Source: Bodo saltans (taxonomy: Eukaryota > Euglenozoa > Kinetoplastea > Eubodonida > Bodonidae). From it: a DNA stretch of 64,000 bases. Both the position numbers and the translations under genes were made by a program. The stretch lies in the NCBI GenBank assembly GCA_001460835.1, contig CYKH01001151.1, forward strand, positions 1,930 through 65,929, given 5' to 3'. How positions within the stretch are numbered: the stretch's first letter is position 1; the number at the start of each line of letters is the position of its first letter. Under the pieces are notes generated by a model that saw nothing but the letters and a program-made list of their open reading frames with translations, ran no database searches and was not told the DNA's origin. Shown one piece after another: positions 32,301 through 42,600 of the stretch.

Positions 32301-35300
32301 CACCTACGCCAACTTTAATACCAACCCCGACGGCGACAAATTCCTCTAGCGTCACGAGAAGCATCACGCCGCCGCCCACGCCATCGAACACGCCAATCGC
32401 GTCGCCCTCTCTCTCCTGGTCGCTGAAAGTCACGACATCACGCTCGTTGGTATCGAGTGCCACGAAGACGCTGCAGGACACACCCACCGTCACAAGGACC
32501 ATCACACCGCCACCAACTGGCACGCTTACCAACACCACGCCACCGTCGCCTTCATTGACTGACGCTGTATCCTCGACGGCGTCGGTTTCACGCACCATCA
32601 CACCACCCCCTACGCCGTCGACAACCCACACGAATACCATCACACCGCCTCCAACCCCAACCCCAACGAGCAGCGTTTCTCCACCGGCAAGCCTCACCGT
32701 CACTGCAATCGCTACTGCAACAAAACTGCGTGCAAGCAGCACGTCAAGTATCTCTGCTAGTTCCCTCGTATCACGCACTGTGCCGCTGCTCCATACAGAG
32801 ACTGCCAGTATGACAAGTTCCCCTACCGTGACGCCAGGCTCCAGCACCACTCGCACCCCCACGCCCTCCCAAACGTCATCGATCCAAGTATTCCCGAACG
32901 GGGACGATGGGCAGATCCAGCGTTCCTCGCACATCATCCGCGTGTCCGGCAGTCTGTGGGACGTTGCGCTCAGCAGAAACATGACGCTGGTTGCTCAGGT
33001 CGTCCTGCAGATGCTCTCACAGGCGCTGAACATTCCCACGAGCCAAATTCAGATCGAGAGCCTCACCGTCGGCTCCCTCGTCGTGCGCTTCACAGTCAAC
33101 CGAAACGCGTCGCAGGCGATGCCCGATGCTGCCATCGACACGTACTCGTTGGAGTCCAACCTCACCCACCTCGTCGACACGTACATATTCTTGACGTCGG
33201 ACACCAACAGCACGCTGGTAGTGCTGAGCGTGACCACTGTGAAGAGCAGCGACGTCGCAACCCCGGATCCTTCATGCGGCTCGGTCTGCAAGATCGGCGC
33301 GATTGCCGCCGCTGTTGGCGGTGTTGTGATCGCCGCCATTGTTGCAGGCTGTATCGTGTGGCGCCGTCGTCGGTTCCTCGCAAAAGCAAAAGAGCTTGTT
33401 GGAGATCGCCCTATTATCATGGCACCTACATTTATCGACAACCTTAGTCGGCAAATCGATGCCCACCAGCGTCAACGGCGACTCACGCGCCTTGCTTCTA
33501 CAATGAATGCTGTAGAAGGGCGTCGCCATCGACGTCGCCAGCGCCGACGACAAGAAGACCATGAGCCTTACGATGGAGCTGCTTCTACTGTTTCATTCGG
33601 TTCGTTCCTCGAATCTAGCCGTCATACGGAAGAGTCTGTTTCTGGGACTTCCTACGACGAAGAAGAAGTCGATGAAAGTGTCGAGATTGACGCAGAAGAC
33701 CGTGCTTTGGGTGTTCGAGTCGATCAAGGAAACGAAGGTGCAGACCGCAGTCGTTCTGCCTTTGGTTTTACGATCGACGACGAAGCCGGTGGAGCATCAT
33801 CAAGTGCTCCTGACGGCACCGCCCAAAGTTCTTCGAACAAAGAAGCTCACATTGTGTTTGTCTCCGTCGAAAAACAGCACAACAGGAAAAAGAGGAATGC
33901 TGAAAACGCATCGCAAACGACGATGAACTTCGATGAAGACGATCGCGCTCTGGGCAGCGTCATTGATGATGACGATGAATACGAATACGAAGAAGAGTAC
34001 GAAGAAGATGACAGCGGTGCGTTTGACCTTCGTCGAGCAGCGAATGCTGTAGACTTTGTTCACGACGATGAAGCTGCTGGAGATGGAGAGCATGTCAGAA
34101 ACAGCCCAAGGCAGCAGATGCTCCTTAGCCGTGCTGCCTCGAACCTACCACCAACACTTCATCGCGGGAGCCAACAGCAACAGCATCACACAGATCCTGT
34201 CTCGACTTCCAGACCAGTCACGCACCACGAGCTCACCCAACACAGCAACCCTATTGAAGAATACCTACGCACGGCACAAATTCCAACGCGTCTTCCTCGC
34301 TCTGTGATTGAGCGATTTGATCTTGACAGCGAAGTTGAGGATGAGGACGACGAAAGCAGCGAGTCTTCATCGGATCCCCTAGGCGGGGGTGCGTCGACGG
34401 TCTTAATCTCACCGCCACGAAGTTTGGCGCTTCCTCAAGCTAGCGGAAGCAGTGGTAGTAGATCATCATCTCATCAAACGACCCCAGCAGCTGCAGCAGA
34501 CCACACTGTTTTGCCGCCATCTATTGCTGCCGCAATGCAACAACAACAACAACAGCAGCGCAATGCATCAACATCAGTGGTCACTCACGTGGTGGATGTT
34601 CCGGCTCGCAACTTTGTCTCAACACCACACTACGAAGACGATGACATTGAAGAAACCGTTCAATCACTGCGCTCACCACCGCTCAGAATGCCACTTCCGC
34701 CTGGATCAAGACAAACACCAGGAAATCGATCCTCACTCACAACCTCCTCCGCATCGTCTCCACCATCGTCAAACCCGCAACGAGCCGCATCTATCATGCT
34801 CGTCCCCGTCAGTGGGACTACCACATCGATCCCAATGCGTGTCCCTGTTGCTCCGCCCCCAACAACACGACCAAATCTCTCGACAACACCAATCCGGAGC
34901 TCCGTCCCTCAAGTACGCTCGCAACCACCAACGTCAACGGCTGCTTCTCCGCAAGCTCCTACGCATGTCGCCGGCGCACCGCGAGGACAACCACGACTCC
35001 CCACACGAGGTGGATTAGCGCCTACAGCCTCTGTTGCCAACAATCCACTTGCCACTATCTTTGAAGACGCCAACGATGACGATGAATTGGGCCTTATCGG
35101 CGTTAGCGCCGAAATTCTCAGCGATGGTCCTCGTTCAGAAGATGGGGAGCATGTATGGGGCTACGAAGATGACGACGAATTTGCTGTCAACCCTGCAGGA
35201 CCACACTACACGAGTAGCCGCTACGCTACCCCAATCGATCCCGCATCGTCGGCACCGCCGCCGTTAAGGACGCACACCGTCGTTGACATCCGAGACGCAA

Positions 35301-35377
35301 CGCCACATGGAGAGGGTGAAGATGATGATGAAATCGATGATGACGCCTCGTACGAATGGGACTATGAATACGTATGA
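26384..35377 (+). CDS. Family B giant membrane-mucin-like protein, intact
   Basis: The 2997-residue type I protein has a signal peptide after an N-terminal extension (hydrophobic LMMLLVTFVLIAVSL near residues 40-55, then HSAHA). Residues about 65-2150 are dominated by Ser and Thr at alternating positions, broken by short charged motifs of the [ST][KQR][DE]x[ST]x[ST] type and by a PGETPTMLLSLTKT island. ITPPPTPTP-like modules cluster at 32110-32690. The juxtamembrane domain (about 2165-2290) contains RVSGSLWD and TVGSLVVRF (G2230-S2231). CGSVC precedes the membrane span (about 2304-2326), followed by WRRRR. The 670-residue tail has two EDRALG-like motifs, DEYEYEEEYEE, poly-Gln, and ends YEWDYEYV. 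It is probably a heavily O-glycosylated surface-coat protein; partners are unknown. Confidence 0.85.
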   Translation: MNARIPHHISSSAQQRSLISNRGVAPPPPLRMTKGAALPLMMLLVTFVLIAVSLPHSAHAKGHKSKSRSTLSEEISKTVSGFSAPQSKSKSMTISPTVTVRLTITRSVLMTISTTEFNTESITASPVPSTSSSASSTLIYTPSQIVSPSVPSITKDQSVTFKTYSLTRTASREATMTTTASSSRSPITQQLSMTWSGSSSLTLSGEPTFSARSITMSHSSSEDLTATVHSRSSSLSRTASKTQTESVTSSAEVSGSASPSYSSTTSQSFSMSEEVSASGDSISLSLSSSMSRSSSPSSSASEELTMSFHSPSRTSSRSSSASASISKSYPSITREQSLTTSGTQQATESRSATFSGSWSRSSSLTPTMSSSTEISQSRSQSASSSLTPTSSFTREMSLTNSASSTSSFSREMSETINSGSTTSSYTTSVTYSLSLSSSDSSSYSLSSSASWSISSSYSITTSTSQSSSLSYTLSDSHEETSSKTISPSHSVSPTLSDSMMPSTTKSISEDISESKSFSMTDSASRSSSATFSKEPTFSFSPTITFGSPTSELSASPTTSDSPSDTSSNSITESLTSEESASGTRSLSPTLTATPSYTYSISPSFELTNSETLSGSPTDTLTPSQQVSFSPSITPSTSSSSSMSFTDELTQTFSPTLTTTMTMTFTLSVTYSRSLSHTKSQSRTQTSTVTMSTSNEPSLSHSTSFSSEPSTTFTTTFTQEVSLSRSWSITQTFSMTISKSTSVSFSPTDSVTGSPTDEVSVTFSGSQSQSSTHPSRSQTSSKTPSTSVSMSNTVSDDPSASKTITAEMPSISATDTPSDTKIRTPVKTPTVTLALTISNSGSYTPTQTFTVSDSLTDNITPSISSTRDQSETHSLSQSMSLTDSPTIDKTSSYSSTEDTSSSRTTSSSETSSNSVTTTKSVSLSRTASPTKSDSPTKTSSMSSTQQRSMTISDTPEKSTSASASGTTELSESRSLSPSASLSTSDSSLPSASPSPSDTSSTSTSLSKELSASFTPTFSKDVSATSTRTESISVSNTIPSRTRPSKSLSPTGTKQFFLPGETPTMLLSLTKTKTPSASDSPQPSSSKTVSATPDDSFTATPTDSAMASLSMSDTITGTASLSMSDTSEPSRSATASLSPQASSSKSVTLSESTTMTTSNSNEVTNTRTPVPSPTASLTDDKTRTVSPTVRLPPTKTQTPTFSRSHSMTGTNSSSPSRSATDQKSSTRSSSSSPSQSFTTENSTSNTLNMTSSMSFTFSASMSSSQAVSYSTSSSASYSTSQSFTQEITKSFKSQTPTEEISATKTSSGSPSASGTPTKTVALIPTSTITSETLTETHEITVPPGPSVTHRLSHSSSPSASASATAERPSASRTSSLSKETSLTKTISASGSSSFTQSASKSMSPSLSRSVASLSQFATVSKTPSKDVSLSKSMSVSPSYTLTSSVTFDGLSASRSSSPTQESTRSLPSPSMSLTSSATVDDTNTVTRSMTMSLTLTPKPPPSRTGFVTISETLTPTRKITATRTELLTPTSTATVTVTLLKTRSGNTETVTSVLSQSFTTTMTASSSYSLSTSFSKEGPTATTTQSELSTITNTYLVTETQPKTPSRIPTLSATFTPDRTMTISLFVSSTKTALVTPSSTLSDSREKTESASLWITESATLSDSSIRTSSYTEELLPTASRTWSILHASQTRLRNSNTPSKSKSVSFASSFTRTFGSVTQMSSATLSAAMTLTSNVTLSRWTMSITAQLSASLSKSEEISQTFTRSVTASPSRDLSATLPTITSTLSKDVTPSVTRTVPPLRTDSPTFTYVVSATRNRRASVTTVPSHSASVQATKSASWSHAESFSSTRSLRSTTTVTLQPTTTLGPTFTALITLSPTASPTRSRPLRSASVTSAMTGTATMDNSSLTLSQTRPPTPTPPPTISITMTPSIPPPPTPTKTKTPLPTASASEAKTESGSQTKTSMLSETATPPPTPTPTLIPTPTATNSSSVTRSITPPPTPSNTPIASPSLSWSLKVTTSRSLVSSATKTLQDTPTVTRTITPPPTGTLTNTTPPSPSLTDAVSSTASVSRTITPPPTPSTTHTNTITPPPTPTPTSSVSPPASLTVTAIATATKLRASSTSSISASSLVSRTVPLLHTETASMTSSPTVTPGSSTTRTPTPSQTSSIQVFPNGDDGQIQRSSHIIRVSGSLWDVALSRNMTLVAQVVLQMLSQALNIPTSQIQIESLTVGSLVVRFTVNRNASQAMPDAAIDTYSLESNLTHLVDTYIFLTSDTNSTLVVLSVTTVKSSDVATPDPSCGSVCKIGAIAAAVGGVVIAAIVAGCIVWRRRRFLAKAKELVGDRPIIMAPTFIDNLSRQIDAHQRQRRLTRLASTMNAVEGRRHRRRQRRRQEDHEPYDGAASTVSFGSFLESSRHTEESVSGTSYDEEEVDESVEIDAEDRALGVRVDQGNEGADRSRSAFGFTIDDEAGGASSSAPDGTAQSSSNKEAHIVFVSVEKQHNRKKRNAENASQTTMNFDEDDRALGSVIDDDDEYEYEEEYEEDDSGAFDLRRAANAVDFVHDDEAAGDGEHVRNSPRQQMLLSRAASNLPPTLHRGSQQQQHHTDPVSTSRPVTHHELTQHSNPIEEYLRTAQIPTRLPRSVIERFDLDSEVEDEDDESSESSSDPLGGGASTVLISPPRSLALPQASGSSGSRSSSHQTTPAAAADHTVLPPSIAAAMQQQQQQQRNASTSVVTHVVDVPARNFVSTPHYEDDDIEETVQSLRSPPLRMPLPPGSRQTPGNRSSLTTSSASSPPSSNPQRAASIMLVPVSGTTTSIPMRVPVAPPPTTRPNLSTTPIRSSVPQVRSQPPTSTAASPQAPTHVAGAPRGQPRLPTRGGLAPTASVANNPLATIFEDANDDDELGLIGVSAEILSDGPRSEDGEHVWGYEDDDEFAVNPAGPHYTSSRYATPIDPASSAPPPLRTHTVVDIRDATPHGEGEDDDEIDDDASYEWDYEYV
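32840..33402 (+). repeat. Homogenised juxtamembrane segment shared with 43915-44477
   Basis: This 563-bp segment aligns without gaps to 43915-44477 (constant offset 11075) with roughly 20 differences by eye. Sequence on both sides is far more diverged, which suggests gene conversion or strong constraint on the juxtamembrane domain and membrane span. Confidence 0.85.
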
Positions 35378-36693
35378 TCTGAAGTCTCTTCAATCCGAAA
35401 ATGAGGACCCGCATCAAAGATCAGGACTTCATTGCCAGGCTTCAAAAAAAAAAATGGACCCCTCCCAATTGACAGGCTTTCCAAGAACTCAACCACCAAT
35501 CGCGGCAGTGCCCTTTCTCGAGCGACTCCCAAGAAATTAGCACATATTTATTGTGTTCCTTTTTGTTTCTTTCTTTAGTCCAATCGTGATTTCCTTTTTG
35601 CTCCGTTTTTCCCTCAATTTCTTCCTCTCCCCATTGCCCCCCACATTCTCGCTCAAAAAAAATTTCTAAAAAAAATTTCTACGTCTTCCCCGCCCACTCT
35701 TCCCTCGTGCTCTTCTTCCTCCTTTCTTCGACAGACAAAATGGCAAACAAAACGGATTCTGCAAAGAAAAAAAGAAAAACGTCTCTATTGAGAGAAATTG
35801 AAATTGATTTGACAAAAAGAAACTCCTTCCCATTCTTCCCTCATCCCTGTTTCTTCCCTCACCACTAGCTCTTCCCTTCTTCAACCACAGCACTCCTAGA
35901 AACAATGACAAAAAACACAACCGTAGCGAGGAAAGACACAGATATGTCGCTTGCGTTCATGTTATTTTATTTGTTATGCGCACGATGTTTTCTTGAGTTG
36001 AGAGTGTTTTTTTGTTTCAGTACTCGTGCTGTCAAGCACGTTTACCTTGTTCGCAAATTGTTGTATCCTGCACGTTCGACTTTCCCTTTTTTTTTGTGGA
36101 CAGTTATGCGAGTGTGGCTTCTCTAAAAATCTTTGATTTCGGAGACGTGTGAAGAGGATCCCAGATTCTTTTCCTCAAGCCCACTTGTGATGCTGCATTC
36201 CATTTTGTTGTTCCTCTGCTTTTTTCGTGTGTGATGTGTGCCCCATTCATCGTTGCCAACGAATCGAGTGTGAACGAGCAAATCAAATGGGTCGTGGTTG
36301 AAACGACTCTTTGCTGCTCAACCTTGATGCGCCTTTTCTTGAGGTAGCTCAGGTATCTGAGGCCAACTTTCAAGAGAGTGGCACGTGGTGGGTGTGGGTG
36401 TTGATTCGTCTCTCTTTTCTTAGCGAAAAGTGTGAACAAAAACACTTTTAATGTTGTATCCTGAGTGAAGAGGGGAATGGCTTTATCTTGTCGCTTTCTT
36501 GTAACGACTTTTTGTCAAGTTCAAATGCAAAACCCTTCCTTGTGTTCTTGTTTTTCTTTGTTTTGTCAACGATAGGTCCCACAATAGCATAAGAGGTTAT
36601 GAGGCTACACTACTAGACTCATTGCCCTTTCACAACTGTCACTTAACAGAAAAACGGCAGAATCACCGATACATCATATCAAAGGGAGTGCAA
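35378..36693 (+). other. Intergenic spacer of about 1.3 kb
   Basis: No credible gene is seen. A 13-bp unit AAAAAAAATTTCT is repeated at 35654-35680. Pyrimidine-rich runs occur at 35560-35650 and 35685-35735. The tract nearest the next gene is listed separately. Confidence 0.5.
36541..36575 (+). promoter_or_regulatory. T-rich tract and AG acceptor before the largest gene
   Basis: A T-rich pyrimidine stretch is followed by GATAG, with AG at 36574-36575, about 118 nt upstream of ATG 36694. It is a candidate trans-splice acceptor. Confidence 0.5.
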
Positions 36694-39600
36694 ATGATCT
36701 TCTGCACCTTCATTCGGAGGAGTTGGTGTGCGTGGGTTATCGTAGTACTACTTCTCCTCACGCAGAACTTGCCAATTCCTGCGAAAGGCGGAGTCCTCAC
36801 AAAAACGGCTTCGATCTCACCGTTCTCTGCAACGCTTTTGATCTCCCATTCGCGTTCGTTGACTGGCACTTCGCGCTCTCGGACAAGATCAAATTCAAAT
36901 TCGCGATCGTGTTCGCATTCAAGATCTAGGTCGAAAACTGCGACACACTCCACGACTTTATTAGCGACACCTTCCACACTCGTGACCCCTTCTGCAACTA
37001 TTCTCGCGACACCTTCCGTGATTGCGACATCTTCCGCAACACTGCTCGTGACACCCTCACATCAAAGTGAAACATTCAGCCCATCAAGCAGTGACTCTGT
37101 CTCTGGACCATCGCCATCTCCAACTGCAACGAGCAGCGTTTCCCGAACCGAATCGGTTTCATGGGAAGGCGGAAGCACTTCTCGAACGGTCAGTATTTCG
37201 CCGTCCGTGTCAAGCACTCGAAGTATTTCCCTCAGCTTGACACCAACAGCGACCGATAGTCCAACGGCTTCTGGCACCGGCTCTCAATCCAGCAGTAAAG
37301 GCACCGTAACGCGATCAATGACGAAAGACGTCTCCATTAGTGACACAGACTCTGCCTCGGCATCAAACAGTCGATCTTACGGAAGTTGGTCGCACTCGCC
37401 AAGCGGCACAGAGTCTTTCACGCCATCAACGAGTGAGTCGATGACGCTTAGTAAATCCATTGGAAGTCTTACGGCTACTACTAGCGATACGTACTCTATC
37501 AGCATGTCATTTTCTGTGTCGGGCTCGTTGAGCGATACTGGTTCACCATCTAGCACATTGTCGCCGTCTATCACCCTTTCGCCAACTCGAGCGACGATCA
37601 GTTTATCTGACTCAGCGATCGCAAGTGAAAGTGACTCAGCTTCCATCACCATTTCTGACTCACTCACTCTCACCAAGACTCCCTCAATGACGGTGAAGTC
37701 CTTCACCGAAGAACGCTCCCTATCTTTGACATCAACCTTCACAGAATCCGTGTCCAAGAGTCTGACGAACATGAGTTCTGAATCACTCACCGACACTGTA
37801 TCGCAGACGTTCTTTGTCACGAATACATCCTCACTCACTAACAGTGAGACGGGTAGCATCTCAAAAAATACAGAGTCGGATCCTCGTACAAGCTCTCGGT
37901 CGTCGTCGGAGTCCAGCAGCAAGCCTTCCATCACCAGAAATGAAACTCGAACCAATTCCATCACAGAGTCGAACACAAAATCAGCCAGTCGCTCTCGTTA
38001 CGTTACTAGAACTGAGAACAGTGCATCGTCGTCGATGACGTTCACAATGTCGAGCACCATAACATGGTCACGATCCAGAACTCGTCGATCCGTCACGCCT
38101 TCGTTCACCAATTCAGCGACTCCCTCGTCGACCCTCTCGGCGATGTCTCGGACACGATCGGGGCGTGTTCACCCTGGAATCACTGTCACGTCGTCCCTCA
38201 CGTGGTCCAAGCACAGTCGGACACGAGATGCAAGCGCGACGATGCCGTCGGTCACGATGTCAACCTCACGCTCCCGCGGCACTCCCTCCATCACTCCCAC
38301 CACCACTGAATCTGTCACGCCGACGGAATCTCAAAGTCAGTCCAACACAATGACCGTCTCAAAATCCATCACAACCTCGAACACTGTGCGCTCGCTGACC
38401 AAGTCACGGTCGCGACCGTCGAACTCACTTTCTCGAACGATCTCGTTCGCTACAGAGACGGAGGAATTTTCGTTCTCCCGGTCGCTGTCGCTAACATTTT
38501 CGAAGTCAGTGTCGTTTTCTCGTTCATCTTCTGAATCACTATCCATTTCTGTCTCAGCGTCGACAACGGAGTCACCAACGAGCAGTCGCACTTCTAGTGT
38601 GTCGACTTCTGCAAGCACGTCTTTCAGTCGACAGAGTGAATCATGGGAAGTATCGAATACGAAATCTTCATCGCTTAGTTCCTCCCCATCTGACACCAGC
38701 TCGCTCACCCTGACCACGTCGTTGAGTGAGAGCTCAACCACATCGGTCTCGGGAACACGCAGCACCTCTGACTCGTGGTCACTGAGCACGAGTGCGTCTC
38801 GGTCCAGTACAGCTGACGATAGTGTGACAACATCCCCGTCAAGCGAACGCTCAGGTACTGCAGCATCCGTCACACACAGTGCCACAACCTCCAATTCTCT
38901 CACCCCCACCTCAAGCCGAAGTCCTACTTGGTCTGTTTCGGACGAAGGTAGCGCATCTTTCTCGAGCAGCTCCTCAAGTAGCGTCACTGTGAGCCGTTCC
39001 TCGACCTCAACTGAATCTTACTCAGAAACAATGTCGCAAGGAACACCAACGACGTCCCTCTCACCATCGCCAACACCGTCGTTCACAACCTCCTCGTCTC
39101 AGTCGGGATCATCATCGGCATCCACCAGCGTTAGTAACGCCCCAACCATGTCGCTCAGTGCGACCACCACCTCCTCATCCACAGTGACAGCAACGCGCGA
39201 TATCACAGAGTCCCGCTCTATGTCAACGACTGAGTCATTATCGCCCTCCGTCACGCTATCCAATGAGTTCAGTAGGAGCCCTACGCAGTCTGCATCGCCA
39301 TCCCCAACCCCGTCCCCCAGTCTGTCCTTCACTCTTTCCGCTTCGAGTACGATAAGCCTTTCCTACGAAGTCTCCTTCACAAAGTCGAGTAGCTTGACCA
39401 GCGAATCCTCTGCATCCTTCAGCGCCACCGCATCTGCCTCCCCCACGAACTCTTCAACGCCCACGGCCACTTCGAGCGTAAGTGTCTCGTTCTCAAGAGA
39501 GCCAACCTCCTCACTCAGTGGCAGCACGACAGACGACATTACAGTGAGCCTGACAATCAGTAGAGACGGTCTTAGTGCTTCATGGACATCATCCCGGACG

Positions 39601-42600
39601 CCCACTATCACACAGCGCAGTCCCTCGTTGACGCTGTATCGCTCTCCCAGAGGTACCATATCTGTGAACTCTCCTAGCATCTCTCTCACGACATCTCCAT
39701 CCTCGACAGTCACGCGATCCACCACGCACGATCTTTCCGAATCTAGAAGTCAATCCATTTCTTTGTCGCCGTCGCCGTCGTTGTCGCGCTCTGACGATTC
39801 AGTTTCACTGGAGCTCACTGAAAGCAAATCAATGTCAATGTCGGACTCGCCACTTGAAACAGTCTCACAAACCAAGACAGCCACGAAAATTCGCACAAAG
39901 CAGAAAACCCCGTCCGAGACGGTAGGTCCTTTGACAGCCTCTAAGAGCATCAACGAGTCTGGCACACTCTCGGAATCGCCTATCCCAACAATATCCCGCA
40001 CATTCAGTTCGTCGGTATCGTCGTCCTTCACAAAGTCATCGACACAACAAGTGTCGATCTCCAGAAGCGTCACACGCAGCTCAACGACGGACGTGTCCGA
40101 TACCCGTTCCTTGTCATTGTCCAACAATGTCACTGCATCGTTGTCGGGTGCAGGGAGCACCTCTACAAAATCACTGACTGCTTCTAATACGCCGTCACGC
40201 TCCCGATCGCTTCCCACGATCAGCAGGACAGAATCGCGCGATCCTTCGTATTCCGCGGCATCGCGAACATTCTCCTCGTCGGACAGTAAAAGCGCAACAT
40301 TTGACGACTCTACAACGATAACCGGCTCCCTTACATCCATCGGATCCGAAACACTTACCCCAACCATCTCAAAAATCTCTGAATCCTTCGACCGAAGCAC
40401 CACGCCAACTTCATCGCCGACGTTGTCCGAGAAAACCCCAAGCTCGGTACACTCGTCGACACTCTCGCCAACTCAATCCGCAAGCCCGACGTGGTCTCCC
40501 TCTGCGGAACCAACTGCGAGTCTCACCCCGTCATCCACCCCGTCTCCAACGGCAAGCCGCACGTCGAGTGGGTCGCGTCTGACAATGAGTGCATCGCATC
40601 ACAATTATGCACCCGGAGAGACTCCTTCGTTTATCCTGTCCCTGACAAGAACCGCGTCTCCCTTGCAGAGTGCTTCGAAGTCGTTCTCGCAGTCGTACAC
40701 CGTGACCGGCGGAAGCCTCACCGCAGATCATACCGCATCCTTTTCACCTACGACCTCGAAGACACTATCACGATCTCAAGGAAGCAACACAGTTTCCGAC
40801 TCTCCCGTTCGTTCGCGTTCCTCGTCGCACACCTACTCAAGTTCTCTCACAAGACAGAGTGCGTCCGCCCCGCAGTCCTCGACTGGGACGCTCATACCAT
40901 CGAGCACCTGGTCAAGAGCGACTCCCCCTCACTCCGTCAGTGAGACCCCTGATGATAGCACCTCACGGACTCTGTCGGCATCGTCATCCACTTCATCGTC
41001 GATGACGCTGTCACAGGCTCCGCCTCCTTCTCGCACAGCAATCATCACCGCTTCCTTGTTAGCAACTCCATCGAGTCACTCTTTCTCATTATCTCTAGAC
41101 GACAGCCAAACGTTTACCGCATCCCGACTCACCGATGCACACACCACATCTTTCTCGCTGACTGTCGAGTTTCCGTCCAACAGCCTTTCCGCCTCAGAAT
41201 TGAAATCTGTCACCGTGACTCTCATTGCCACCCCATCGTCTACCATTCGCTGGGACAGTCCTTCTACTTCTGCCACAGGAGACGCCACTCACACGATCGC
41301 CACTTCCTCTTCATCAAAGTCTCCCTCACCACGGACGCTCTCCCAACCGCCAACGATGACATGGAGCCCCACCCACAGCGTTGGCTCACCGACCCTGTCG
41401 AAACGCACCATCACCGCTGAGGAGTCGCTGTCCTTCACCCCTACACTCACACCAACCAACGTGTCGTCATTCACCACCACAAACCCACTGCCGTCGTCGT
41501 CAGAGTCTCAGAGTTTGTCGAAGGGAACTGCGACCAAGGACGTTTCTGGATCGAACACTCTTTCTGTGTCATATTCCCGAGATGGACGAAGTGAAAGCAG
41601 TTCACTCCATCCAACGCGCACACCAACGACGTCGGTTACGGTGACAGCCTCCAAGAGCTCGTCCGGGTCTGTTACCCTCACTCCAGACACCCATACCAAC
41701 GAACCTTCATTGACAGATTCCAGCGAGCACTCTATGTCGTTCAGTGGTCCAAGCCTCTCCCTAGAGCCATCAGGATCAAAGTCTTTCTCGCGCTCCGTCA
41801 GTTCAGAACCATCATTGACAAGAACACCTACTCTGACAATGGATGTGCCGTCAAGGTCGACGTCGCCCTCATGGTCTCTGAGTCCCACCGACACCATTTC
41901 CCGTAACATGTCTTCCCTCACAGAAACACTTTCGTGGATGCGCACGGTCACTAATCTTGTGACGGTGACCTCCTCGGAGACCCTGACCGCCTCCAACACC
42001 TCCAGATGGCCGACATTGTCCTCCTCGATTGTGAAAGCAACGCACACAGTGTCCGTAAGCGATGAGATATCCATCACGGTGTGGTCTCAGACGATCTCCC
42101 TCACGTTCTCGTACGACGGCGCTACTCCCTCCAACTCACGAGAAGAGACAGAGTCCAGGTCGATGACACCGTCGTTGAGCGCTGAGCCTAGCGCGACTGG
42201 AAAAACTCTCACAGCATCGGATTCCAAAGAGCAAACGACCACGCACACCGTGAGCAGCAGCGACTCACCCTCGCCAAGCAGGACTATCACACCGGCGCCA
42301 ACGCCGACTCGTCGAGTGACGATTTCTGAATTGTCGCCAACGTTGTCGGAGTCTCTCACGCCGCGAAGTTACTCCGTCGACCCGACTTCTAGCAACACAT
42401 TTTCAACAAATGTGAGTGGGACGGCGTCGATCGCTGTGTCCAAGGCCACCGATCGCTTGAGCCTGTCGTGGACACTTTCAGCCACCAAGTCCCAAACACA
42501 CGCGTCCTTGACCAACGAAGCCTCATCCACGCATCGGTCCAGCACCCTCTCTGCTTCTGTCTCACTTAGTAGGATCGGCAGTGTTTCTGGCTCCGTTTCC

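Noticed and set aside
36622-36693. Upstream extension of the largest gene
   Set aside because: The extension has no ATG; the first ATG at 36694 gives a good signal peptide.
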